From Colletotrichum lupini (lineage: Eukaryota; Ascomycota; Sordariomycetes; Glomerellales; Glomerellaceae): a stretch of 64,000 bases of DNA. The stretch covers positions 3,286,001 to 3,350,000 of the forward strand of contig NC_064678.1 in assembly GCF_023278565.1 (NCBI RefSeq). The letters run 5' to 3'. The notes under the pieces are model-generated. The model had not been told where the DNA came from and searched no databases. It saw nothing but the letters and a program-made list of their open reading frames with translations. Shown here one piece after another: positions 12,632 to 24,760 of this stretch; the stretch's first letter is position 1; every line of letters begins with the position of its first letter. The position numbers and the translations under genes are program-made.

Positions 12632-12690
12632 GGGCGATAATATTCTACCACTAGCTGCCGCTATTCTGCCACTAAGTGTAGCTACGGCCG
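12632..12690 (+). repeat. Left terminal inverted repeat of the 2868-bp transposon
   Basis: Matches the reverse complement of 15441-15499 at roughly four of five positions; most differences are C/T or G/A, as expected when this copy was partly RIP-mutated and the other was not. Confidence 0.88.
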
Positions 12691-15344
12691 CCACACGACC
12701 GCCGGTCTCAGGTATATATATAAGCTAAGCTCTGCGTAGTTAGTATTTAAATAGGTTAGGCTAATTAGAGGCCGTTAATTAACTTATAATTAATTAAATT
12801 ATTTTAGTAAAAAGTACGGTAATTAACGAATTAGCCTAATTAATTACTTAATTAACTACTTAATTAACTATTAATTACTTTATATAGCCTATAGCCCGTA
12901 ATTTAATAACTTCTTCTATTTTAGCCTCGTCCTCTACTTTAGCCTCGTACTTATTAATAAGTCTATCTATCTCGCTTTTTATTATAAAATTAATATCGTA
13001 AGTATAATCCTCGTTAATTAGATTTTATAATACGTTTAATTACGTAAGATTATTAGTTAATTAAGATTATGATTTTATAAGTATTAGTGGCTAAGGAGCC
13101 CTTAAAAAATTAATTATATTATTATTAATTATATTAATTACCTCGTTAATAATAGCCCGCTAATACCCCCGCTATATTTTTATATTAAGCTCGTACGTAT
13201 CAAAATTATATATAATCTCGAGGCCTTATTAAATAAAAGTAGCCTTATTTAGTACTAAAAGTATTATTAATAATAATAGTACTAATATAGGTATTATTTT
13301 TACGCGTTTAATAGCTTTTTTATATTTAAATATAAAGGGCTCTCGTTTAAAAAAAGTACTTAGATCGACCGCTAGCTTTTTTAATTTAAGCGCCCTAGTA
13401 CCCGCTATAACTATTATAATACTTATTATAGAGCCTTATAAGCGACCCTTACCTCGGACTTATAAGGGATTAAGTAGGGGGGTAGAAGTATTACTATTAA
13501 TAATAAGCTCTAAGTATTATTAAAATTAGTATAAGTAGATCTTTTTTAATAATATTAGGGTACTATCCTTAATATATTACTAAAGAACGTAGTAATAAAG
13601 TAGCTTATAAGTAGTTCGAATTAAGTAGGGTATACACTCTTTTAACAACTTTTTATATAAACTTAAATTTAGTTATTTACTTAGTATATAGAGTTTTTAT
13701 AAGAAGTGCTTAAGGGTATCGTAATATATATACGTACGGACCTTCTTTTAAAGTAATCCCGTAATAGTACTTAATACCTTAGCTTAGTAACGGGTTTAGT
13801 AAGTATTAATTATAGCTACTTAACTTACTTAACAAATAACTAATTTATTAAATACGACTTTAAAGTTACTTATATAATAGTAGATTCGTATTTTAATACT
13901 CGCGTATAAGGATTTAATAATTAACATAGTTATATAACTAAAATACCTAATTTAGTTAATTTAAATAAGTACGATTTTTTTATACTACGGCTTAAACTAA
14001 GTATTAATAATATAATTAACTACTACTATAAGATACTTAATAGTTTTAAATTCGAATAATTAGTCGTAGTATATAACTAATAATTTACTATAAAAGAGAT
14101 TACCCTAATTTATAAGGAATTATTAAAAATAAAGGTTATATATAATAATATTAGTCTCGTCCCTCGTAGCTAGGCTAAAGTAGCGCTAGGTCTTAGTTAG
14201 TATATTAAAGTTAACGTATTAATAATAGAGTACGTACAGTACTATTTTAAATTAAGTATTATTATTAAGGGCGTTAAGTAGAGTAATCTTATAATCCGTA
14301 TATATAACTTATAAAAGGGGAATTTCGTAAGCCTAGAGTAATATTAATAGCTAGTTAATAACCTAACGGTAGTTAGCTTCTTTTTTATTAAATAGAAAAT
14401 AGCTCGTAACTTAAAAAGTATAATTATTATTCATAGCTCTATAAATATTAAATAGTAGCATATTAAATTCACTAGTTTTATATATAGAATTTATTAATAA
14501 AATATCCGGATATTATTAAAATAGGGAAATCGTAGTAATAAGTATAATAAATAAGCTCGTAATATAGCCCGCGTCGTTACGTTAGAAGCGGTACTAATAC
14601 TTTATAAAATTACGTAATTAGTTAAATAACTACTTAATAAAGGATCTATTACCTAATTCGGTATAGCAATAAGTAGCTAGTATATTAAGTATATTATAAT
14701 TAATAATACCGCTATAATTACTACTTTTTAATTAGAAGCTCGAAAGGATTTAAATAAGTTAAATACCCTTATTTTATTAATTAACAATTTAGTCCTTCTT
14801 ATTACGTAATAGCGCGCGGTAGTAATACATAAAAACGTTAATATTACTAAATAAGTAGTTATAATAATTATAAAAAGCGCTAATAACGGGATAAAAAAAC
14901 TAGTCGCTACTTAAAAAGTTAATAATAATTTACTAGCGGTAGTTTATAAACGAGGTTAAGGATTTATAACGCTTATTTAAGTAAGTTAATTCTATAAAAT
15001 ATTACTATTTTTAATTATAACGCGGGCTATAAATATAATAATAAGTAATAATAGTTAGCGCCTTAGTAAAGAGTTTATATTAAATAATTCGGACTATAAA
15101 ACTAGCCTCGTAAGTAGCCTTATTAAGTACTACTCTAGCCTTAAGTAGGCTAGAAAAGTACTAGTTATAAAATAATTAGTCGTATTTTATATAACTATAA
15201 TTATCGTAATTAATAACATATTAATAAATAAAGAGATCGTTAACTTCGTAATTATTCTTTTTTTATAGTATATTAATATTAGGAATAGTTTTAATTAGTA
15301 GTAGCGGTAGTAGTAGTAACGGCGAGGTTAATAAAGTAGTAGTT

Positions 15345-15415
15345 ATAAGTGGGTAAGTAGGTAGGTAGGTAAGTAAGTAAGTAAGTAGGTGGGTAAGTGG
15401 GTAGGTATGGGTAGC
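15345..15415 (+). repeat. GTAR tetranucleotide tract
   Basis: A run of GTAG, GTAA and GTGG units inside the right end of the transposon, just internal to the inverted repeat. On the minus strand it gives a spurious Tyr/Leu/Pro/Thr-repeat ORF. Confidence 0.85.
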
Positions 15416-15440
15416 TAGGCTCCGTGGTCGGAGGCAGGAG

Positions 15441-15499
15441 CGGCCGCAGCCACACTTGGTGGCGGGATATCGGCAGGTGCTGGCAGAATATCATCGCCC
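15441..15499 (-). repeat. Right terminal inverted repeat of the 2868-bp transposon
   Basis: Retains GC-rich, CA/TG-containing sequence including a NotI-like GCGGCCGC and ends ...CATCGCCC. It is nearly un-mutated compared with the left copy. Its reading frame runs open into the mannosyltransferase, giving a false N-terminal extension from a GTG at 15424. Confidence 0.88.
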
Positions 15500-15507
15500 T
15501 TATTCAA
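15500..15507. repeat. Target site duplication TTATTCAA, right copy
   Basis: Exact repeat of 12624-12631; the codon CAA ending it is in frame with the downstream catalytic half. Confidence 0.95.
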
Positions 15508-16611
15508 CACTCACCAAAGCGCCCAGACAGCAAGACACCATTTTCGGATTTGCGTTCGTCCATCGTCCCCGGAACACGCGGATTCATCATACCAACAGGC
15601 AAGGGAACCATGCGATATGCCACTCACCTCATCGGCTCACTCCAGAACGTCTTGTACAGCAACATGACAATCCAGATTGTATATGCCGGAGACGAGGACT
15701 TGCCATCAGCAGACCGCGAGAAGCTGCAGTCCCGCTTCAAGGGGATCGAATTCCTGGACGTTCTAAGCGTCGTCGACGATACGACTCTGCAGCTCGTCAA
15801 GGGAGGATGGGCAATCAAAGCCTTTGCGGCTCTGTATGCGCCGTTTGAAGAGGTCATTCTCTCAGATGCGGATTCGGTCTTCGTCCAGGTCCCGGAGACG
15901 CTTTTCTTAGACCCGTCATATGAGCAGACAGGGGCACTTCTTTTCCACGATCGACTACTTTGGCAGCACTCATTCGCCGACCGTCACGAGTGGTGGAAGT
16001 TGCAGATTCACGAACCTAGCGCCACGCTAAATAAGTCACTTGTCTGGACCGAGGACTACGCCGAAGAGGGCGATTCGGGTGTAGTCGTTATTGATAAGTC
16101 GCGTCTGGATGTGCTGATGGGTCTGCTCCACGTAGCTTGGCAGAACACATACGATGTGCGCGAAGAAGTCAGCTACAAAATTACGTACGGCGACAAGGAG
16201 ACTTGGTGGTTTGGACTCGAGCTCAGCGGGGCAACTTATGCCTTCGAGAAGCACTATGGCTCCATGGTTGGTTGGTTCAAGGACAAGGTCAACGACTCAA
16301 TCGAGAGAATCTGCAGCTTCGTGATAGGACACGTTGATTTGCGAGACGATCTCATTTGGTACAATGGAGGGCTTTTGAAGAACAAAAAGGTTGACCCAAA
16401 AGAATTCGGGCTTCCGACTCATACCCTGGTCGACGGAACGTGGGAGAAGGGTGGGGACCGAACCCAGATGAGCTGCATGGTTGGGCACAACGTCAAACCC
16501 CTGAGTAAGGACGCAGAGTGGATTTTAAATGGCTCCATCGCATTGGCACAAGAGCTGGACAAGGAGTTTGGCTTCATTTAGTTTGCGGCTTTGTGTCTGC
16601 TTCGTCATAGC

Positions 16612-16935
16612 CTACGATGGGTTGACAAGTTGCATCATAAGGTACTCCTTGAACTTTGTTTCCTCTTGTCCGTTATCGTATGTATTATTTAGAAGATCAG
16701 AATAGTAGACCATTACATAGTGTAGAATATATGTTCCCCACCTTGAATCCTCTACTTCTAAGCTCCAGTCGGGCTGTAGCGCATTAAGATGCTTCTCGGA
16801 TATCCTTTCTAACCAGTATAGGTACTCGCTTCGCAATGATTTTCTCCAATCTGATTTCTCCTTCCAACAAGGGACTACCTTAGCCTTGAGGCCCTTCATT
16901 AAGCACAACCTTTGATACAGCTTGATTTTGAGCAT
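16612..16935 (-). CDS. Hypothetical protein or 3' exon, 107 residues
   Basis: Reads from an ATG at 16935 to a stop near 16612. The composition is protein-like (Trp-, Tyr-, Lys- and Glu-rich, amphipathic; phrases such as KSLRSEYLYWLERISEKH and LQPDWSLEVED), unlike chance ORFs around it. A stop lies four codons upstream of the ATG. It is convergent with the mannosyltransferase gene, about 30 bp from its stop codon. It may be a small gene or the last exon of a gene with introns towards 17350. I do not recognise the family. Confidence 0.45.
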   Translation of the reverse strand: MLKIKLYQRLCLMKGLKAKVVPCWKEKSDWRKSLRSEYLYWLERISEKHLNALQPDWSLEVEDSRWGTYILHYVMVYYSDLLNNTYDNGQEETKFKEYLMMQLVNPS

Positions 16936-17540
16936 GATGAAGTGTCAGGCTCCCTTCTCTAGTCTTCAAGAATCTGAAACTCCCCATCATTTCTTGTTCG
17001 CTGAGTTAGTTCTATGTGGACCGAGTTGCGACAACGAATTGCGTCTCAATCTAGAGATCTGTCAGTGCACGTCACTATCAACGTCACAGAAGCAGGGATG
17101 GACATCATGGCACTGGGTTGAAGGAACCACGTGATGTAGTTCAAGTTTTCTTGCATTTAACTATTGGCCCCTTTCATCGTCTGGCCATCTGTCTACATAT
17201 ACCCATTGTTTGATACGTTTGCCAGTGATGTTAGTCCCGAAGCAAGCTTGCCTTCATTCTCAGCTTCAAGCTTCAAAAGACACAGAATCCAGACTTTAAG
17301 AAGTGCGCGTGTAGAACATGAATGCTATTGCCTAACAGGGCGGTAAAGTAGTCCGCGTTGATCTTGAGCACATCTCAATAAAGCTATCCCAATTCTCGAT
17401 AGTAACTTCTGGCTACCTTCCAGTCTTCGTTTTACAGAAGGTATTAGTAATGATGTCATTGAACTCGTGTATCCTATTGGGATATCATGCGAGAGACGAA
17501 CTGCGGGTACAATGTGTTCTAGCCACGTCTCTTGCAGCGC
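16936..17540. other. Intergenic, no recognisable gene
   Basis: Normal composition. Short plus-strand ORFs (16922-17134, 17164-17346) show nothing recognisable. The AT-rich block begins at about 17541. Confidence 0.5.
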
Positions 17541-18110
17541 TTATACCCAAATAAATAAATCAAATATGAGGTTCATATTTAATTATTTAATTAATTTCTC
17601 GTGCCATATTTAATTATTTAACTTATTTAATAAATAATTAATTGATTTAACTAATTTCTTAATCGGGAATTAAATAAAGCTATTATAAAAATCCTTATAG
17701 TATTAACTAATAATTTAACTTCAATTAGCTCTTTTAATTAAAAAATTAACTTTTTATTTTTATAGTACTACTATAAAGCTAGTTCTTAAAATATTAAACC
17801 TCCTTTAGCGTAAAAGATTTTATTAATAATTATTATAAGGTTAAAATTAACTTCGCGAAGCTAAATACCCTTTCGTAGTCTATTACTATTATAGGGATTA
17901 TAAAGATATTAAGTATAAACTTACTTAACGTTAAATAGGTTAGCTAATAGTTAATCTATTATTAAATTAAATTAAGGACTAGCTAAGGGATAATTTATAA
18001 ATAATATTAATTAAGCTTAGGTACGTAGTTAATTATTATTTCTATTATTTAAAATATTAACTATTATTAATACTATGAGTTTTTTATAATACTTTTTAAA
18101 ATTATAAAAG
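17541..18110. other. AT-rich border of the RIP block with repeated ATTTAATTATTTAA units
   Basis: Short related AT words (ATATTTAATTATTTAA and variants) occur several times at 17568-17650. Similar words in inverse orientation occur at 43270-43390, where the next normal-composition island ends. No coding signal. Confidence 0.45.
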
Positions 18111-18477
18111 TAATAAAAACGTATAGGGTAAAAGGGACTCTCGCAGTACGGTACTTTAGAAGAACTATTAATACTTATAAAAGTAATATAAAATACCTCT
18201 TTTAATTAAGTTAATACGGTCTTAATTAACGGAACTACGGCTAAGAGAAAAAAGATAGTATTAACCGGATTAGAAAAATAGACTTTTTAATTATCTTATA
18301 TTATTACGTATAAAAATAAATTATTAAAAAGATTTTAGTTCGATCTTAAAAAGTATATATATAATTAAAATAAAAATCCGCACTACTAAGCTCCTATTTC
18401 TAATCGGGGCCCTTCTCTTTATATTTTACTCTAATTAGCTCTTTTATAAATCCCTAAACTTAATTAGCTTTTTAAAA
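18111..18477 (-). repeat. 3' LTR of the Gypsy element
   Basis: 367 bp, collinear with 31003-31369, sharing landmarks GGGACTCTCG and ATCGGGGCCCTTCT; differences are mostly C/T and G/A. A pyrimidine-rich tract near 18520-18545 (polypurine on the minus strand) lies just inside. Confidence 0.88.
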
Positions 18478-18571
18478 AGGATTATTAAAACTGATTACTT
18501 TATTTTATTCTAATTATCTCCTAATTTCCTTTTCCCCCAATCCTTTATAAAAAGAAATTATTTTAGATTAG

Positions 18572-19635
18572 TCCTAATTACTATATAGTGGTTTTTTTCC
18601 GGCTTTATAGGCGCAAAAGATCGACCTTAACGGGATCATACTTTTAAAAGAAATTATATAATATAGTATACTTTTTAACTATATAATATGCGCAATATAC
18701 CCTAAGTACGCACTTAATATAATATAGTAATTTCGATACGAAAACTATTATATAATTCGGGATAAATAAGCTACCCTTTACGTAGCGGCGCCGGCTAGAA
18801 AAGTTAACGGTAAAGGTCGGTTATAATAGTTAGTTATAATAATTAGCTATAATAATTAAAAGCAGCCCTTAACCGCAGAGGTTCTAAACTTTAATAGTAA
18901 CGTAGAGGTTTCTAAAAAAAGGGCTAAATAGGCTAATATTTACTACTCTTTAGAGCTCGTAAAAATTCTTTCTATCCTTATCGCTTTTAATATTACCTAA
19001 AGCTCTATTTAAACTAAACAAATCTATTAAATAAATCTACTAAATAAACCTATTAATATATAAACTACTACTCTACTCTTAATATATAATTAGTAATTAA
19101 TAAGCTAAAGATGCCTATTAATAAGTCTACCCCTCTCGGGCTAAGCGCCCTCGGCTAGTTTAATACTATAGTTATCGTAGCTAACGTAAGTACGCCTAAG
19201 GATTAGCAAAGTACTCTCTAGTAATACGGAATTTAACTAAGTAATAGTACGAACGCTATAAATAGCTAAGTTAATATAGATATTAAGATTTAATATATCG
19301 ATACTAGCTTAAAATTATATTTTATAGAACTAGAAATCTTTTTAATACGGGCTATATTATAAATATAAAGAAATATATAAGGGGCCCCTTAACTTTTAAT
19401 AAAAAGGAGTATATAATATAGGATTTAATTACTTACGCGGGCTATTATTAAGAGGTCTTATATACGTTAGAGTAGGTATAGCTCGCCCTTTAGACAGCTA
19501 GAAGTGGGGGAAGGTTAGGAGCTATTTTAATTAGTAATTAGGTATAGAGCGTAATATACTTAGTTTTCTTTAATACGTAATATATAGTACGGCCCTAGCG
19601 GATTGCTCCGTCGGGGGGGTCCTAATTACTATATA
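18572..19635. repeat. 1.03-kb segment between 16-bp direct repeats inside the Gypsy element
   Basis: TCCTAATTACTATATA occurs at 18572-18587 and again at 19620-19635. The segment between has a GC-richer right end (near 19595-19619) with a run of seven G. This could be an insertion with a long target duplication, or a chance or internal repeat. No transposase or inverted ends were convincing. Confidence 0.4.
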
Positions 19636-22600
19636 TAGTTAATTATTTTAAGCCCTCTATTTACTTTTTTTTATATAATTATTTCTTTTATTTCCTCTAC
19701 TTTTTTTACTTACTCTACTTTTTTTACTTAGTTCTTAAATTTTTTTTTTAATAATCTCCTAATCCTAACTTTTATTACCCTAATTCTTTTTAATTTTTTT
19801 TATTAATAATAGTATTTAAAGAGTATAAATTAGAATTATATATATAGCTTTTATAATCGGGTCGTTATATTAATTAACCTATTACTCTCTTATACTCTTA
19901 TTAATATTAGCTTTATTTATATATATATTATAATATTATAAAAGATTTTAATAAAACTTAGCTAGCCCTTAACGTTAGTATTTACTATTTCTTTATATAG
20001 TCTAATCGTAGTTAGAGAGGGTACGTTTAATAACTTCTTATTTTAACTAAACCCTCGGTATTTTAATTAGAGTCTTCGTAGTAGGGCTATTCCTACCCCT
20101 AATTAGAGTATTTAAAGGACTACTTCTCTAATTACTTAGACTAGTTTTATTAAAAACTAAGCTAAGGTATAATAAAAACTTAAGTAGTAATATATTTAAT
20201 AAGGATTACGTAACTTAACAAGTCTTAGAAGTATTAATTAAGTATATAAGTTAATTATTAATAGCTATATTTAAATACTAGTTAGTAGCCTTCGTTAGTT
20301 TAATTACTTATAAAGTCTAATTAGGGTTACTATTTATTATAAATCTTTAGGTATTTTTAAGTATTTTTAAGGATTAAGATAGTAAAGTTAACTTTTTAAA
20401 GGTAATAAGTTTTTAATTAAAGCTCTTAGCTATATCTTTAATTTTTTTAAAATATATAAGGTCTATAGGAATATAATAGCCGTAATTATATAAGTTATAA
20501 ATTTTTAGATCTTATTTACTAAATCTAAGGCTAAGTAAATAAAAACTAGACTTTTAAAGAGTTAGTACTTTATAAGTATTAATTATAACATAATTAGAGT
20601 TATCTGAGTTAGTATAGGGCCTATTTTTAAAGTCCTAATTATATATTATATTTTTAAAAAAACCTCTTTAAGAAAAGTCTTATTATATTAAAAAGGTAAC
20701 GACTATTATATTAAAACTCGTAGTTAATTTATTAAATCTAAGCCGCGTAGAGCTTATTATTAAATAATTTAAAATATTTATAAATTATTTAGTATGCGTT
20801 ATAAGTTAAATTAAGCTAGCTATATTAAACTAGATTATAAAACTATTTAAGTATATATAAACCGTATTTATATTTACTTAGTTATTATATTATAAAGACT
20901 ACGTAAGTACTTATATTAATTAGTTATTAAATATAAAAAAGCGTATTAATTTAATTATAAAAGGCCTTTAGTACTTAAATATCGTTAACGAATATCCTCT
21001 CTAAATACTTAAAATCCTACTTTAAATCGTATTAATAAACTATATTATCTTATTAATTAATAATTATTCTTACGAAATAGCCTAGATCGTTAATATAAAA
21101 AAAGAAAATTACTAAGTATACTAAAATCCTAATTTTTTATATAATCTCTTAGGTTTAATAAATTAGGGTAGGGGTCTTATTTAGTTCGAAAATATTCTCT
21201 TATCCCTCTTTACTTATAATTATATTACGTACTAAAACGAGGTCTCGTATTATAACCTTTATTATAAATTCAATCTTATATTTTCGAATTTAGTTTTATA
21301 AGAGATTAGGCTATGAGCACTTAACTAGCGAGGCTATAATATAAGTATGGGTATATTATAAAACTAAAGCTTATAGAGTCCTTTATAAGGGCTCTGCTTC
21401 TTAAAAAGTTCTTTTATAATACGATCCGTATACTAGTCGCTAAGTTATCGGCGTCCTATCGCCGGCCGCATCCCGAATCTATTATAAGTTCTTATATAAT
21501 AAGCGTTTTTAAAAGTTATAATAATTAGTTAGGACCTCTATTACTTTATAAAAGCTCTATCCTATTTAAGTTTTCTTATTTTCTTAACTTTTAAAAGCCT
21601 TAGGTCGCTAATTAAAAAAGGGAAGTACGTCCCTTATATTAAATTAATTAAAAAAGTCGAATTTATAAGGAGTTAAGATTATTTAAAAAAAACTAATTTA
21701 TTTAAGTACTAGGCTTAGTTAATAGTTAGTATGCGTTTTATATTAATAATTTATATTAAAATTAACGAATTAAGAGCTCTTAGTATTTATTATAGTCCTA
21801 GGGTTAGTCTTATTAAAAGTAATATATTTATTTAAATTCTATTTTTTTAGTTAGTATTTAGTATTACTTTCGAGGTTCTTTATCGTAATTAGGCCTTAAA
21901 TTCGTACTACGTCCTTTTTATTATTTCGTTTAAAAAGAGAGATAGGGAGAGAGGAGGCTATTATAAATAGCTAGGTTAGTATTTATATAGTAAATTAAGA
22001 AATAAAAATTAAAAGAGGTTTAATTAGTAATAATTATAGGGAAGTAGTAACTTAGGTCTAAAAATATAAGGGAAGGCTAAAGAATATTTAAATTAAAAAC
22101 GGTTATTTAATAATAGTAGTAATAATTAAAAAGGGAAAAAAGAAAAGTTAAATAGTTAAGTAAAAAGCTACCCTTTTATACTAATTATAAAACGGCCTTT
22201 ATTAATTAAAAAAGAAAGTACTAAATTATAAATAATAAAAAGGCCCTAATCCTATAATTTATTCCTTTTTTTTTTATATAATAACTATAATTTAGTATTA
22301 ATTAGCTAAGAGGCCTATAATACTTTCTTTTTTAATACCCTAGATCTAAGGGGGAGTATATAAAGGCCTTTCCCTAATCCCTCTAATCCCTTTTTATTTT
22401 ATTTTTTTAATAATAGCTTCTTAATCGTAATTATCCTTTTTTACTTAGTCTCTTTTTTTTTTACTAATATAATCTATTTATTTATTATATTTAATACTTT
22501 AGTTATTAATAATATATATTAAATTATTAAAACTATTTATTACAACGTCCGGCCTTAGTAATATTCCTCCTTTATTTTTAAAAAGGTTAATTCCTTAAAG

Positions 22601-24539
22601 ACTTAGGGCTATAAGTTCCGAGAGGTTAGTAAAAAGTAGACTATAGTAAGTACTATTCTATTTAATCTTTTTAATTCCCGTCCTAATTTAATATTCCTCC
22701 TTTTTAAATCCTTAAGATTATTAATTAATTAACTTTCTTTTAAATTAGTTAAAAAGCTTTATACCGAATTCTATATTATTAATCCTTAAGTTAATAAGTA
22801 TATTAAAGGATAAATAGCTTAGATATTTTAGTAATTAATTACGAATTAGAACGTTATTAAGAAGTACGTTTATAAATAGGGTATCGTAAGTAGATCGTTT
22901 TTATAGAGCCGTTAGGTTTTTATTAATTATAATTACGCTAGTCCCTTTAGCCCTCTATTTTAATAATTAAGTAAACGAACCCTTATTATTAATTCTTTAC
23001 TTATTTAGGCTTATAGTATTTAGAATACTATACTTTATAATTATTATACGCGGTTTTTTTTAAAATATATTAATTTTAATATTAATAAGCTAGTTAGAAA
23101 GATAGTCCCTTATTTTAAGTGCGTTTTTTTACCGAATTATTTTAATAATTAATATAGTAATTATATATATTCTAAAAGCGAGAAATATTACTTTAAAAAA
23201 AGCTAAGATTAGTAGGATATTAAATAGTCCGGGGCCGACCTTACGTAAAGCTATTATTATTATTATATAATAAGTAATAATAGGGTAGCGTCTTTAATCC
23301 TAACTAATATTAAAAAAATTAAAACTCTAATTTATATAGTTTCTAACTATATTAATAATACTAAGGCCGAGGAGGATAAGTACGATTTTGTTTTGAAAAA
23401 CGCCTTTTTAACGTACCTTATTAAAAACTATATATTCATAATTTATAAAAGTTATTAACGTTTTAAAATAAAATAAGTAGAGTAAGAGGTTATATAAGCT
23501 AAGCTAGATACTAAACGGGCTTAATTAAATAAAGAACTAAGCTTTAATACTTAAGGGGAGAGATAGGGTTTTTTAATATAATAATGTAATTAATAAGTAA
23601 AGTCGTTAGGTTTTTAATTATAATAGTTAAAAAATAATTCTTCTTTTTTTATTATCCTCTTATATTTTTATTTTAAATCTAAGTAAAGAGATAACTAAAG
23701 AATTAGCTAGATTCGGTAATATCCTTATAAAATAAATATTTAATATATAAAACTCGTAGTTTATACTAAGAATCGGTAGTAATAAAGAGTAATTTACTTT
23801 TTTTAAGAAGCTTTTATTTATAATTAGGTTTATTTAATAAGTAGTTAAGTATCCTCGTCCTTAGAATCTATTATATTATTATTATAATTAAAAAGTAAGG
23901 TCGTAGTTTTAGTTATATTATTTTCTAAAAATAAAAAGTTAACTAAGTTAAAAATAAAGTTATTATAAAGATTAGACTTATTAGGTAATAAGTAAAAGCC
24001 TTTTAAAAACTTTAAAAACTTTTTAAATTAATTACTAATATAAGTAGCCCTTATAATTAGGTTATTAATAAGCGTTTTTAGTTAATATAACGATCCGTTC
24101 GGAGTAGCTAAGTAAATATAAAAAGGTCCTTATTAATAATAATTAAGCTTTTTAAAAGTTAATATATTAATCCTCTATTAAATATTAAGAATAAGAACTA
24201 AATTATTAAGCTATAACTTTATTAATTAAAAAGAGTAGGAGGAGTTAAACCGGTTATAGGTTCGGGCTTAATATTAAGTAACTTTATTAGTTATAACTTC
24301 TTAGTTATTTATTAAAAAAGTAAAAGCTTATAATCGGGCCTAAACTTTTTAATCCGTTATATATATATTTCTTTAATTAAGTACTTTTTAAATTGCCGTC
24401 CTTTTTTTAATTAGGGTCGTTATATAATAATTATAAATAAAATAGAACGGTATATAACTTAATAATATTTTAATAATTATTTTATTTATAAAAAGGGCTA
24501 TAGTAAGTATAAGTTTAATATCTTTTTTTCTTAATTTAA

Positions 24540-24760
24540 TTAAATACGAAGTATATACGCGATAGGTTAGTAACTCTTTTTAAAGAGCTCGTTAATACGA
24601 GGGTTATAAGCTAATATAACTTTTTATTAAGTACCATATCGTTAATTAAGCTAAGTAATAGTACCTATATTCTCTCGTCCTTGATTGATAATTAAAGTAT
24701 TATAAATCTTATAATAATAAATAATATCTTCTTAAATAAACTTCGTAATATTTTTTAATA
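24540..24760 (-). pseudogene. Gypsy integrase core relic
   Basis: The minus-strand frame from about 24745 reads FI-x-EDII...YNTLII, then RENIGTI and, further on, ILAYNPRINELF. These correspond to the fungal Gypsy integrase core: the stretch before the second catalytic Asp, the conserved GPEN, and the SAYHPQANG motif. TAA and TAG replace Gln or Trp codons, as RIP would produce. Confidence 0.75.

Larger units (their letters stand above)
12632..15499. mobile_element. TIR DNA transposon (hAT- or Mutator-like), RIP-degraded, inserted in mannosyltransferase
   Basis: A 2868-bp element with imperfect terminal inverted repeats of about 59 bp starting GGGCGATRATATTCT, flanked by an exact 8-bp target duplication. 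Eight bp is the hAT norm and also within the Mutator-like range; the long inverted repeats favour Mutator-like. The body is AT-rich with CA and TG nearly gone, and no transposase motif could be recognised, so superfamily and coding strand remain open. The outer parts of both ends, especially the right one, keep normal composition. Confidence 0.88.
12215..16581 (+). pseudogene. MNN1-type alpha-mannosyltransferase gene, split by a DNA transposon
   Basis: Golgi type II membrane glycosyltransferase that adds alpha-linked mannose to protein glycans using GDP-mannose. Host coding sequence lies at 12215-12631 and 15508-16581; the transposon and one target copy sit between. The first ATG is at 12215; the frame is open up to a TTG at 12206. 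The N terminus has a short basic tail, one membrane segment (AIFFACLLFLFLYSSYVL) and a Pro-rich stem. The catalytic part carries GFIIPTGKG, the GGWAIKAFAALYAPFEEVILSD block, the DXD metal-binding motif DAD (15865-15873), EEGDSGVVV, YGDKETWW and WYNGGLL, all matching the Mannosyl_trans3/MNN1 family. Removing 12632-15507 restores one frame of about 496 residues with no stop, so the gene was intact when hit. As it stands, the 5' half stops after two transposon codons and lacks the catalytic domain; the 3' half has no ATG of its own upstream of the domain. Confidence 0.93.

Noticed and set aside
15291..15494. Minus-strand ORF with Tyr-Leu-Pro-Thr repeats
   Set aside because: Translation of the GTAR tetranucleotide tract at the end of the transposon.
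15424..15507. N-terminal part (about 28 codons) of the long plus-strand ORF running into the mannosyltransferase
   Set aside because: It starts with GTG and lies inside the transposon's right inverted repeat and target copy; it is an accidental extension, not host protein.
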